Positions 1-8,238 of a stretch of 64,000 bases of DNA are shown piece by piece. The notes below the pieces were generated by a model. It was not told the DNA's origin and ran no database searches. It was given only the letters and a program-made list of their open reading frames with translations. Made by a program: the position numbers and the translations under genes. Source of the stretch: Verrucomicrobiia bacterium (GTDB lineage: Bacteria > Verrucomicrobiota > Verrucomicrobiia > JADLBR01); NCBI GenBank assembly GCA_020847615.1, contig JADLBR010000440.1, positions 1-64,000 on the forward strand, read 5' to 3'. Numbering within the stretch: position 1 is the first letter of the stretch; every line of letters starts with the position of its first letter.

Positions 1-138
1 CCCTGGGAGGCGGTGGGCGCGATCGATCACGGGATCTCACCCCTCGCCGGCGACCGTGAGATCCTCACCCTCCGGGAGACCGCGGCCATGGGCGGCCCGC
101 GGAGGTTCCTCCGCCTGCGCCTCAACTTCGCGGAGTGA
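1..138 (+). CDS. 3' end of a truncated gene, C-terminal 45 residues only
   Basis: An open frame runs from the first base of the window to a TGA at 136-138 and encodes 45 residues (PWEAVGAIDHG at the start, RFLRLRLNFAE at the end). The ending, in which an ILTLRE stretch is followed by GGPRRFLRLRL, resembles the C-terminal module found at the end of many large secreted proteins of Verrucomicrobiota. That resemblance is from memory of the family, not from a search. The gene starts outside the window, so its main function cannot be told. Codon use is GC-rich, like the neighbours. Confidence 0.6.
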   Translation, partial: PWEAVGAIDHGISPLAGDREILTLRETAAMGGPRRFLRLRLNFAE

Positions 139-161
139 GCAGCCAGGGTCCACTCGGCGGT

Positions 162-297
162 TGTCGGACTTTGTCCGGCAGCCTAGCTTGAAAATAGCCG
201 CAGCGCCTCCCGTAGCCGAACGCGTAAGCGTTTGGCCGCCAAGGCCTCACGGCCTCGGCTACATTTTCTGCCCCGGTGGTCCGGCGGCTGCCGGATG
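162..297. repeat. Dispersed palindromic intergenic repeat, copy A
   Basis: Two modules lie side by side. The first (162-178) is a short hairpin, GTCGGAC-TTT-GTCCGGC. The second (about 190-295) begins GAAAATAGCCGC, contains the inverted pair GTAGCCGA / TCGGCTAC, and ends in the small palindrome TCCGGC-GGCT-GCCGGA. The second module is closely matched at 55115-55222, and both modules recur at 63934-64000. The hairpin core also forms the ends of the element at 27432-27642. It is non-coding and sits just downstream of a stop codon. Confidence 0.75.
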
Positions 298-633
298 ACG
301 TCTGGCTCGAGAATACCGTCGGCTCGCACATAGCGACCCGGGGATGGTCCGCACTCCACGGGCGTTCGGCCGGCCAGCGGTGTTTCCTTGGATTCTGCCC
401 CGCTCGCCGGGAGGGCCCGCGGCCTCGCGGGCCGGGTCGGCCAAGACGTCAGGCACGCTGAAGGGACGCGGACGCCGGGGCCGGCGTCCCTCCAAAACTG
501 CACCCCGGACGCACTGTTCAGATTTATCTAAAACACTGCACTAGCGTGAATCTGCCGACCCCTTGGGAGCCGCGGCGGACTCGCTGAAGTTCCCCCATGA
601 ATTGTGCGGCGCGCTCTCGCACCGGCGGCGACG
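298..633. other. Intergenic region between convergent genes with strong hairpins
   Basis: No convincing gene is visible; short open frames here have atypical Arg/Pro-rich composition. Two near-perfect inverted repeats stand out: GGCCCGCG-GCCT-CGCGGGCC at 414-433, and GACGCCGG-GG-CCGGCGTC at 471-488. The second is nested in a longer stem (462-491). Lying between the end of the partial gene and the end of tatC, they could act as bidirectional transcription stops, but neither is followed by a T-run, so this is a guess. Confidence 0.4.
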
Positions 634-1722
634 CTAGCCAGCGGTTGTCTCGTCGTTCGGGGAAGGATACTCCGCCCGATCCTCGGGCTCATCAGCCCCG
701 GACGCCGCGTCGCCATCGCCGCCAGCCATCCCACCCTCACCCGACTCGCCCTCACCCGACTCTCCCGAGCCAGCCCCCCCTCCCGCGGTTTCCGACCCGC
801 CCGATTCTCCCTCGGTCGTCTCCGACTTTGCCACATCGCCCCCTGTCCCTTCACCCTGACTATCGTCGCCGCCCCCCATCAACTCCTCATACGGATCTCC
901 CTCGGGATAGGCCGATTCGACGGCCGCCGGGACCACCGCGGGCGCCGACTGCCGGGCCAACGCGCGCTCTCGCGCCTCGCGCGCCTCCCGCTCGCGCTCC
1001 TTGCGCTCCATCCACCAGCAGATCACCACGCAGGCCTCGTACAGCAGCCACATGGGTCCCGACATCAGCGCCAGCGTAAACACATCCTGCGTCGGGGTGA
1101 TGATCGCCGCGAGCACGATGATCGCCACCAGCGCGTGCCGCCGATGGGTGCTCAGCATCTTCGCGTCCACCAGGCCGAGCTTTGCCAAGATGAGGATCAC
1201 CATCGGAAGCTCGAAACAGATCCCCAGCGCGGCGAGCATCTGCACCACAAAACCGATGTAGTTCTGGACCGTCCACTCCGCCTGAAAACCCATCTCCACG
1301 CTGAAATTTAGGAAGAACTTCAGCGCCTGCGGCAAAAGCACGTAGTAGCAGAAGGCCACGCCCCCCACGAACAGGCCCGTCCCCCCGAAAAACACCGGGG
1401 CGATCATCTTGCGCTCGTCATCCGTCAGCGCGGGCAGCACGAACAGTCCGCCAAAGTACAGCAACAGGGGCAGGGAGAATAGAAACCCGGCAAAGAAGGC
1501 GATCTGCAGCGCCAGCATGAAGGGATCCACCACCCCCAGCACCTTCAGGAACTTGTCGGGGCTCTCGCCGGCCCAGATCAGCGGCTTGTAGAGGATCTCG
1601 AGCACCGGCCGACGGAAGATGAAGCAAAGGACCGTCGCGACGACAAGCGTCGCCCCCATCTTGATGAAGGTGATCCGGAGGTCCTCCAGATGCTCAAGAA
1701 ATGGCTTCGGTACGTCTTTCAT
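634..1722 (-). CDS. tatC: Sec-independent protein translocase TatC with long acidic tail
   Basis: This is the receptor subunit of the twin-arginine translocase, an inner-membrane protein that recognises RR signal peptides on folded cargo. It is 362 residues long. The N-terminal HLEDLR (11-16) matches the TatC HLxELR signature. Six membrane segments fall near 21-37, 68-90, 108-130, 155-180, 195-209 and 213-236, and the conserved Glu of the FELP motif is at 171. After about residue 240 comes an extra Arg/Glu-rich helix and then a roughly 100-residue Gly/Ser/Glu tail not seen in ordinary TatC (about 250 aa). It is the last gene of a minus-strand run, 68 bp after the haem protein. No tatA/tatB is present in the window. 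Plausible cargo in the window are the RR-signal Gfo/Idh proteins at 33090 and 59558. Confidence 0.93.
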   Translation of the reverse strand: MKDVPKPFLEHLEDLRITFIKMGATLVVATVLCFIFRRPVLEILYKPLIWAGESPDKFLKVLGVVDPFMLALQIAFFAGFLFSLPLLLYFGGLFVLPALTDDERKMIAPVFFGGTGLFVGGVAFCYYVLLPQALKFFLNFSVEMGFQAEWTVQNYIGFVVQMLAALGICFELPMVILILAKLGLVDAKMLSTHRRHALVAIIVLAAIITPTQDVFTLALMSGPMWLLYEACVVICWWMERKEREREAREARERALARQSAPAVVPAAVESAYPEGDPYEELMGGGDDSQGEGTGGDVAKSETTEGESGGSETAGGGAGSGESGEGESGEGGMAGGDGDAASGADEPEDRAEYPSPNDETTAG

Positions 1723-1790
1723 CCAACTTTCCGCTAGCCGGGAAAGCTAGGGTCGCGCCCCAAAAAACTCAAAACCCAAAACGCCCCCGC

Positions 1791-4343
1791 TCATCGCGAT
1801 GGCCGGTACCATAGAGATTCCCAATACCGGCGATCCAGCTCGTAGCCGTCCGCCGGCGCCGATGCCACATCGAAGTTGGCGGGCAGCAGCCCGTAGCGCC
1901 GCATCTCGCGGAGGTATTCGGGCCTCGGCCTGAACCCCGCCATGTCGAACCTCTTGATGCCCTCGAGATAGCGTTTGCCCTCGGTGATCATCGCCTCGAG
2001 TCTCGCGTAATCCGCATCGCCCCGATCCGCGAAAACCCACGCGGGCGCGCCATCGGCACCCCTGCACAGCCCCAGCCCGCCCCCCTCCTTGCTCAGGGGC
2101 GCCAGCAGCATCAGGGACCTTTCCGGACGCGAGAGATTGAACACGATGTGCCGGCTGCCCCGGTGCCGGGGGTCCTTCTGCTCGAAACGCCAGAAGGACA
2201 TCTTCCTCTCGTCGGATAGCGCCGTCGGCAGCGACATCGCGCCCCCGGGGTCGTGGCAGGAGGCGCAGCGCGCGCCGATGGCCTGCCCCGCCGCGCGCGT
2301 GGTTGGCCATTCGAAATCCGTGTGGGTCGGCTTGTTCAAGGCATATCCGCCGATCATCCCGCTGCCCAGGCCCGCGTAGGTTCCGATGTAGGGCGCGCCC
2401 GCGTCGATCCAGAGCCGCAGCCTCTGCGCCTCCGCCGGACTCGCCTTCGCCCCGTGGTGCGAGCCATCGATCATCCCGAGTATCCTGCTCGCCCCCGATC
2501 CCAACTCCCGCGGACGATAGTTGCTCTGCGGCCTGTTGCGTCCATCGGAGAACAGCGCCCGCGTCGTCATGGTGAAATAGCTATGGGAGAACATCGGCCC
2601 CCTGTCGCCCGTCAGGATGACACCCCCCTCCCGGGGCCCGCCCCGCGCCGTCTTCTCGTAGCCGTGGCAATCCGCGCACAGCCGGTCTAGCACGGGCTGG
2701 ATGTCCCGCGGGTAGTCAAGGACATCGGGGCACCCGCGCTCGGGCTCGATCCTGTCGGGGGGCCTGGCCAACGCCAGCAGCCCGCCCCGCGGCGCGATGG
2801 TCTGCGCGCGGTGCTCGTGGCACCCCACGCACGAGGTCGTCTCGCCCGGCTGAACGGTCAGAAAACTCTGCATCCGCTTCACCGCCAGGCCGTCCTTATC
2901 CAGCGCCACCAGAATCAGGCTGCGCAGCGCAGGGGCCTCGAAGTGCGCCGATCCGTCCGCCTCGACCGGCACGGTGCCCAGCACCCTCTCCAGCGTGAAG
3001 GAACCCCCATACGTCAGCGGCTCCATGCCCCCCGTGTAATTGATTGGTTTTGGCAACGACTCCAGCACGAGCAACCTCTTGATCTCGCCCCTGGCCACAC
3101 CCTCCATGTTCCGCCCGCGATATATGTCCGCGACGATCAGTCGCCCGACGGGGCTGCCGGGCTCGATCCGATCGGGGATCCTGCCCTCCGCCCGCCGGGG
3201 ATGTATGGGCCGGGGCTCATGCAGCAGGAACCCCGCCTCCTGGTCCTCCCGCGACAGCGCGAAAATCTCCACGGGCTTGCCGGCGCCGTCGACCGCCACG
3301 ATCCCAGCGCCGCGCGCCGCGATGATGCGATCCTCCCCAAATGCCCAGGGATCGCGGAATTCCTGCCCGCCGTTCAACACCCGCGCCCTGGCCGCGTCGT
3401 CCGGGCCCGCCCTCGGGTCCACCAGCGCCAGGGTCCCCGCGTGATCCCGCCTCCCGTGGCCCGGCGAAAAAATCGCCACCACCTTCTCCGAGCCGGGCAC
3501 CGGCTTGGCATCGATCATCAATAGCCCCGGACGCTGGTTGCCGAAGTGCACCATCTGCCCCGTCCCATCCGGGTTGGTCGTCCACAGGTGATGATAGTCC
3601 ACCTGCGAGCGATCGATGTATTCCCATCGCGTGTAGATCAGCCGCCCGTCCGGAAGCACCCATGGCGTGTTGTCGTGCTCGTTGTTGGAAGACAACGGGC
3701 GCACGCCCCCGCCATCCGGCCCGCAGCGATGCAGCACGGCCACCTGCGTCGCCCAGCAATTGACCCATCGCTTGCAGCGGCTCGACACGAACACGATCCC
3801 CCCATCCGGCAAGCGGCAGGGCTCGATGTCGTCGTAATCCCCGTCCGTCAGCCGCCTGAGGCCAGTGCCATCCGCGTTGATCGTGTGCAGGTGGTAATGC
3901 TCCCTGTCACCGGCCCGGTACGAGAACAGGATCGTCCGCCCGTCATGGTCCACGAACGGATCGCGCACGCCTCCCCGCGGATCATCCAGCAGCACGGTCA
4001 CCCGCCCGCTCGCGACATCCCACTTGCACAGCCGCCCTCCCTCGCGATAGGCCACGCCCTTGCCCTCGGGACCCGGCGCCGCCCGCTCCCCAGCGCCCTT
4101 CTCGCACTCCGCGTAATACCCGAAGTTCGCGTACCAGTGCCCATCGGCCACCGGCTTCCGCATCGCGAACACGATCTCCCGCGCGCCCGCCCGCGCCATC
4201 GCTTCCCCCACCGCCGAGCGCGCCATCTCGATTTCCGCCTCCGCCGGCACCTCCGCCGGCACCCCCGCCGGCGCCGCGCCATGCGGCCGCGACATCGCCG
4301 CCACCCACGCCACGGACACCGCCCAAAGGATGCGCCAGCTCAC
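1791..4343 (-). CDS. Exported PD40 beta-propeller / tri-haem cytochrome c-like protein
   Basis: The protein has 850 residues with an N-terminal signal segment. It starts at a GTG preceded by an AGGGGGG ribosome-binding sequence, 9 bp after the upstream regulator stops. The N-terminal half carries TolB/WD40-like (PD40) repeats, with phrases such as HTINADGTGLRRLT and TTNPDGTGQMVHF. The C-terminal half has three CxxCH haem c-binding motifs: CVGCH, CADCH and CASCH. This arrangement is known in Planctomycetota and Verrucomicrobiota as the hydrazine-synthase-subunit-A-related family; most members are not anammox proteins. It probably acts in the periplasm in electron transfer coupled to an unknown oxidation. 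The reaction cannot be told from sequence. The linked sigma54 activator may control it. Confidence 0.8.
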   Translation of the reverse strand: MSWRILWAVSVAWVAAMSRPHGAAPAGVPAEVPAEAEIEMARSAVGEAMARAGAREIVFAMRKPVADGHWYANFGYYAECEKGAGERAAPGPEGKGVAYREGGRLCKWDVASGRVTVLLDDPRGGVRDPFVDHDGRTILFSYRAGDREHYHLHTINADGTGLRRLTDGDYDDIEPCRLPDGGIVFVSSRCKRWVNCWATQVAVLHRCGPDGGGVRPLSSNNEHDNTPWVLPDGRLIYTRWEYIDRSQVDYHHLWTTNPDGTGQMVHFGNQRPGLLMIDAKPVPGSEKVVAIFSPGHGRRDHAGTLALVDPRAGPDDAARARVLNGGQEFRDPWAFGEDRIIAARGAGIVAVDGAGKPVEIFALSREDQEAGFLLHEPRPIHPRRAEGRIPDRIEPGSPVGRLIVADIYRGRNMEGVARGEIKRLLVLESLPKPINYTGGMEPLTYGGSFTLERVLGTVPVEADGSAHFEAPALRSLILVALDKDGLAVKRMQSFLTVQPGETTSCVGCHEHRAQTIAPRGGLLALARPPDRIEPERGCPDVLDYPRDIQPVLDRLCADCHGYEKTARGGPREGGVILTGDRGPMFSHSYFTMTTRALFSDGRNRPQSNYRPRELGSGASRILGMIDGSHHGAKASPAEAQRLRLWIDAGAPYIGTYAGLGSGMIGGYALNKPTHTDFEWPTTRAAGQAIGARCASCHDPGGAMSLPTALSDERKMSFWRFEQKDPRHRGSRHIVFNLSRPERSLMLLAPLSKEGGGLGLCRGADGAPAWVFADRGDADYARLEAMITEGKRYLEGIKRFDMAGFRPRPEYLREMRRYGLLPANFDVASAPADGYELDRRYWESLWYRPSR

Positions 4344-4352
4344 CGCCCCCCC

Positions 4353-5789
4353 TTATCGATACCCGAGCTCTTTGTGCAGCCCGAGCTGATCGATTCGCTT
4401 GCGCAGCGTCGCCCGTGCCATCCCAAGCCGCCTCGAGGCCTGCACCTGATTGCCGTTGGTCTCCCGCAGGACCCGCAAGAGCAACTCGTGCTCCACGAGA
4501 TCAAGGATCGGACGATCGGGGTGCTCGGCCGCATGCCGCAATATCGTCTCCATCGCCTCCTCGAAACCCCCGCCGCGCCGCCCCCCACGCACCGCCCCGC
4601 GCCCGGCGCTCAAAATCGACTGCGGCAGATGGTGCGGCAGTATCGCGTCCCCGGACGCCAGCACCGCAGCCCGGTGTATGCAGTTCTCCAACTCGCGCAC
4701 GTTCCCCGGCCACGAGTAGCCCTGGAATATCTGCATCGCCTCCTGAGAGATCGATACCACCCCCAGGTCCTCCTGCGCGGCGATCTTTCGCAGGATCGCC
4801 AGGCTGATCGCCGGCACGTCCTCCTTGCGCTCCCTCAGCGATGGCACCTCGACCCGCACCACGTTCAGCCGATAGAAGAGATCTTCGCGGAATCGCTTCG
4901 CCTCGATCTCCGCCTCCAGATCCTTGTTCGTCGCCGCGATCACCCGCACGTTCACCCGGATCGCCACGTTGCTCCCCACCCTCGTGAACTCCCCATCCTG
5001 GAGCACCCGCAGCAGCTTCGCCTGCGTGCCCACCGGCAGATCCCCCACCTCGTCCAGGAAGATCGTAGCCTCGTCACAGTACTCGAACTTCCCCTTCCGG
5101 GTCCCCGCCGCCCCCGTGAACGAACCCTTCTCGTGCCCAAAAAGCTCGCTCTCCAGCAGGCTCTCCGGGATCGCCGCGCAATTCACCGCCATGAATGGCT
5201 GGCCCTTCCGCAGGCTGTGCCGGTAGATCGCCCGCGCGATCAGTTCCTTGCCAACCCCGCTCTCCCCCGTGATCAGCACCGTCGCGTTGGTGGGCGCCAC
5301 CTGCCCTATCAGTTTGAAAATCGCCTGCATCGCCGGGGTGCTGCCCACGATCGTCTCGGGAACGAAACTCGTGCTCGGGTTCACCCCCGCCCGGAACGAC
5401 TTGATGCTCCTGACCGTGTTGAGCGCGTCCCTCACGATGAACCGGGCCTGGTTCGTGTCGAAGGGCGCGTGCATGATGTCGTATGCGCCCATCTTCATCA
5501 CCTCGATCGTGACCTCCGGGTCCTTCGTCTCCGCGACAACCAGCACCGGCATCTGCGCGTTCCACTCCCGCACGCCCTGCAATAACACCAGCCCCTCGTT
5601 GGTGTCCGGACCAAGCTCCAGCACGACCAGATCCGGCCGCCACTCCTCCACGGACTTCATCAGCCGATCCCCCTGCGCCTCCACGAGCACCTCCACCCGC
5701 TCGTCGGCCAACAACCCCCGGAGAAACCGCACCGTCGCCGCCGTCGGCTGCAATACCGCCATCTTGTCCGCGCCTATTACCGCCGTCAT
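4353..5789 (-). CDS. Sigma54-dependent activator (NtrC family) with degenerate receiver domain
   Basis: A 478-residue enhancer-binding protein. The AAA+ domain is intact: Walker A GESGVGKE (175-182) and the sigma54-contacting loop GSFTGA (222-227). A Fis-type helix-turn-helix (NQVQASRRLGMARATLRKR) ends the protein. The N-terminal 120 residues have receiver-like spacing but lack the key residues. The N-terminal acidic pair is missing, the phospho-acceptor Asp is Glu58 (VVLELG) and the conserved Lys of the KPF motif is Ala108 (HAPF). It is therefore unlikely to be switched by a normal phosphorelay; a Glu at this site can mimic constitutive phosphorylation. The stop lies 9 bp before the start of the tri-haem PD40 gene, so the two are probably co-transcribed. 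Confidence 0.88.
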   Translation of the reverse strand: MTAVIGADKMAVLQPTAATVRFLRGLLADERVEVLVEAQGDRLMKSVEEWRPDLVVLELGPDTNEGLVLLQGVREWNAQMPVLVVAETKDPEVTIEVMKMGAYDIMHAPFDTNQARFIVRDALNTVRSIKSFRAGVNPSTSFVPETIVGSTPAMQAIFKLIGQVAPTNATVLITGESGVGKELIARAIYRHSLRKGQPFMAVNCAAIPESLLESELFGHEKGSFTGAAGTRKGKFEYCDEATIFLDEVGDLPVGTQAKLLRVLQDGEFTRVGSNVAIRVNVRVIAATNKDLEAEIEAKRFREDLFYRLNVVRVEVPSLRERKEDVPAISLAILRKIAAQEDLGVVSISQEAMQIFQGYSWPGNVRELENCIHRAAVLASGDAILPHHLPQSILSAGRGAVRGGRRGGGFEEAMETILRHAAEHPDRPILDLVEHELLLRVLRETNGNQVQASRRLGMARATLRKRIDQLGLHKELGYR

Positions 5790-5916
5790 AGTTATGCAAC
5801 CCTCAAGCCGATCATCGCCATGGGTGTTAATTATTAGACAGGCGCGGGCGCCCCCGCGAGCAAAATTGCGCTCATGATTCGCCGCGGCGCCCGGCGAACA
5901 GGATCCCGCGCGCCAC

Positions 5917-7131
5917 CTATTCGCTCATGTTCAAGCGCACGTACTCGACGGTCATGTCGGTCGTGTAGACGGTGTGCTCGCCCTCGCCCAGGTGCAGGTT
6001 GATCATCACCTTGAACCTCGGCTTGCTAACGCTCGCCTTCAGCCGCGACTCCGGACAGCGCCCAAGCTGCCCCCCCCGCACGGCAGAGACCCCATCAAAA
6101 CAGATGTCCACCAGCTCCTCGCGCACCCGGGCCCCCGAATAGCCCAGCGCCGCCATCAGCCGACCCCAATTCGGGTCGCCCCCGGCCCACGCCGTCTTGA
6201 CCAGCGTGGACTTCGCGACCGCCACGGCCGCGCGCCGCGCGTCCAGCTGCGATGCCGCGCCCGTGACCGCCACCTCGACCACGCGGGTCACCCCCTCGCC
6301 ATCCGAAACGATCTTGCGCGCCAAGTCCTTCAGCACGTGGTTCAGGGCCTGCTGGAACCGCGGCAGCTCCGGGTGATAGCCGCGCAGGGGCGGATTCCCG
6401 CTCGCGCCGTTTGCGAGCATCAGCACGGTGTCATTGGTGCTCATGTCACCATCGACCGTGATCCTGTTAAACGACTCGTCCACCGCCTCGCGCAGGCAGC
6501 GGTTCAGCGTCCTGGCGTCGATCACCGCATCGGTCGTCACGAAACACAGCATGGTCGCCATGTTCGGGTCGATCATCCCGGCCCCTTTCGCGCACGCGCC
6601 GATGGTCACGCGCCGGCCCCCGATCAGGAAACTGACCGCGATCTCCTTCCGCGCGGTGTCGGACGTCATGATCGCCCGCGCCGCGCTGGCGCCGCCCGAC
6701 CGGGAAAGCGCGTGGAACGCCTTCAGTATCCCCTGGCGGATCTTCTCCATCGGCAGCCTCCGCCCGATGCGTCCCGTCGAGCACACGAGCAACTGCGACG
6801 CCGAACAGCCCAGCACCCGCGCCGTCAGCGCCGCCGTCTCCTTCGCATCCGCGATGCCCTCGACCCCGGTGCAGGCATTCGCATTGCCGCTGTTGGCCAC
6901 GATCGCCCGCGCCTTCTGCCCCCGGATGTGGCCCATCGACACCCGGACGGGCGCCGCCTTGATCTGGTTCGTGGTGAACACGCCGCTCGCCACCGCCGTC
7001 GTGTCGCTCGCGATCATCGCGAAATCCGGCCGCCGCGCCCGCTTGATCCCGCACCGCACACCCGAGGCGCGGAAGCCCTTCGGCGAGGTCACCCCGCCCC
7101 CCTTCACCACACGAAAAACGGTCTTTCTCAT
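5917..7131 (-). CDS. argJ: Bifunctional glutamate N-acetyltransferase / amino-acid acetyltransferase ArgJ
   Basis: ArgJ moves an acetyl group from N-acetylornithine to glutamate, recycling acetyl in arginine synthesis; some members also use acetyl-CoA. The 404 residues are normal length. KGAGMI (182-187) followed by PNMATML contains Thr193, the residue at which ArgJ cleaves itself into alpha and beta chains and which then acts as the nucleophile. The start is the ATG that overlaps the TGA of argC (ATGA, 7128-7131), giving translational coupling. A longer upstream open frame is only the argC region read in another frame. A 127-bp gap follows before the next minus-strand gene. Confidence 0.95.
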   Translation of the reverse strand: MRKTVFRVVKGGGVTSPKGFRASGVRCGIKRARRPDFAMIASDTTAVASGVFTTNQIKAAPVRVSMGHIRGQKARAIVANSGNANACTGVEGIADAKETAALTARVLGCSASQLLVCSTGRIGRRLPMEKIRQGILKAFHALSRSGGASAARAIMTSDTARKEIAVSFLIGGRRVTIGACAKGAGMIDPNMATMLCFVTTDAVIDARTLNRCLREAVDESFNRITVDGDMSTNDTVLMLANGASGNPPLRGYHPELPRFQQALNHVLKDLARKIVSDGEGVTRVVEVAVTGAASQLDARRAAVAVAKSTLVKTAWAGGDPNWGRLMAALGYSGARVREELVDICFDGVSAVRGGQLGRCPESRLKASVSKPRFKVMINLHLGEGEHTVYTTDMTVEYVRLNMSE

Positions 7132-8168
7132 AAAACCAACCCCTCCTCCTCCTTCCAGCCCATGATGATGTTCAGACACTGCACCGCCTGACCGGCGGCC
7201 CCCTTGACCAGATTGTCCTCCGCGGAGAAAAACAGCAGCCGACCCGTCCTCGCGTCGGCCCGCGCGGCCACCTCGCAGACGTTTGTCCCCGCCACGCGCC
7301 TCACCTCCGGCAGGCGCCCCGCGCACACGCGCACGAACGGCGCCCCGCGATAGTAATCCCGGTAGAGCCCGTCCAGCGCCGCCTGCCCGGGCATCGCGCC
7401 GCGGCAGGAGGCGACCACCGTCGTGTGAATTCCGGCATTGAGCGGCACGAGGTGCGGCACGAACTGCACCGTCACGCCCTCGCCCGCGACGCGCGAGAGT
7501 TCCTGCTCCATCTCCGGCGTGTGCCGGTGTCCCACGACCCCGTACGCGCGCATGTTCTCGTGGCACTCCGCGAACAGATAGGCCGCCTCGACTTTCCGAC
7601 CGGCGCCCGTGGGTGAACTCGCCGAAGAGACGATGACCGACGCGGGGTCCACCAGCCCGCCAGCCAGCGCCGGCGCCAGCGCCAGCAACACCGATGTCGG
7701 ATAGCAGCCCGGCACCGCCACCAGGCGCGCCCCGGCCAGCGCCCCCCGGTTGGTCTCCGGGCTCCCGTAGACCGCCGCGTCAATCAGGTCCTGGCCCGGC
7801 GCATCCACGCCATAGTACTCGCGGTAGACCGCCCGGTCCTTCAGCCGCAGGTCCGCGCTCAGGTCAAGCACCCGAAGGCCCGACGCGAGCAGCGGCGCCG
7901 CGATCTTCGCGGACTCGCCGTGCGGCAACGCCAGAAATGCCACCTCCGCCGCCGCGCAGATCTTCCCCGGATCCGGCTCGCCAAAACACAGCGGCGCACC
8001 GCCCAGCGCGATCTCCGGAAACACGTCCGAGAGCGACCGGCCCGCGTGCTGCCGCGAGCTCGCGAACGCCACCTCGACCCGCGGATGTCCCGCCAGTATC
8101 TTCAGTAGTTTCTCGCCCGTGTAGCCCGACGCACCCACCACCGCCGCTCGGAGTCTTCCAGATGACAT
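7128..8168 (-). CDS. argC: N-acetyl-gamma-glutamyl-phosphate reductase ArgC
   Basis: ArgC reduces N-acetyl-gamma-glutamyl phosphate to the semialdehyde with NADPH, the third step of arginine synthesis in the cytosol. It is 346 residues, the usual size. The Rossmann motif GASGYTG (12-18) starts the NADP-binding domain. Cys155 in PGCYPTS is the catalytic thiol that forms the acyl-enzyme. The His of HRHTPE in the C-terminal half fits the usual active-site histidine. It overlaps argJ by four bases and follows the AsmA-like gene by 70 bp. argB and argD are not in the window. Confidence 0.95.
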   Translation of the reverse strand: MSSGRLRAAVVGASGYTGEKLLKILAGHPRVEVAFASSRQHAGRSLSDVFPEIALGGAPLCFGEPDPGKICAAAEVAFLALPHGESAKIAAPLLASGLRVLDLSADLRLKDRAVYREYYGVDAPGQDLIDAAVYGSPETNRGALAGARLVAVPGCYPTSVLLALAPALAGGLVDPASVIVSSASSPTGAGRKVEAAYLFAECHENMRAYGVVGHRHTPEMEQELSRVAGEGVTVQFVPHLVPLNAGIHTTVVASCRGAMPGQAALDGLYRDYYRGAPFVRVCAGRLPEVRRVAGTNVCEVAARADARTGRLLFFSAEDNLVKGAAGQAVQCLNIIMGWKEEEGLVL

Positions 8169-8238
8169 GATCAGAGGCTTTCAATGCTTGGGCCGAATCA
8201 TCCGCCCGTCAAATCCGAATCGCGGCGGCGCGCGCCTT

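Noticed and set aside
1791-4343. Hydrazine synthase subunit of anammox
   Set aside because: The fold family is shared with HzsA-related proteins, but no other anammox genes are present and most family members occur in non-anammox bacteria.
3546-5585. Plus-strand open frame of 679 codons
   Set aside because: It lies opposite the sigma54 activator and the tri-haem protein and translates to His/Arg/Pro-rich noise. It is a by-product of high GC content.
5917-7566. A 549-residue version of ArgJ
   Set aside because: The extra N-terminal part is argC sequence read in another frame. The ATGA overlap at 7128 gives the normal 404-residue enzyme.
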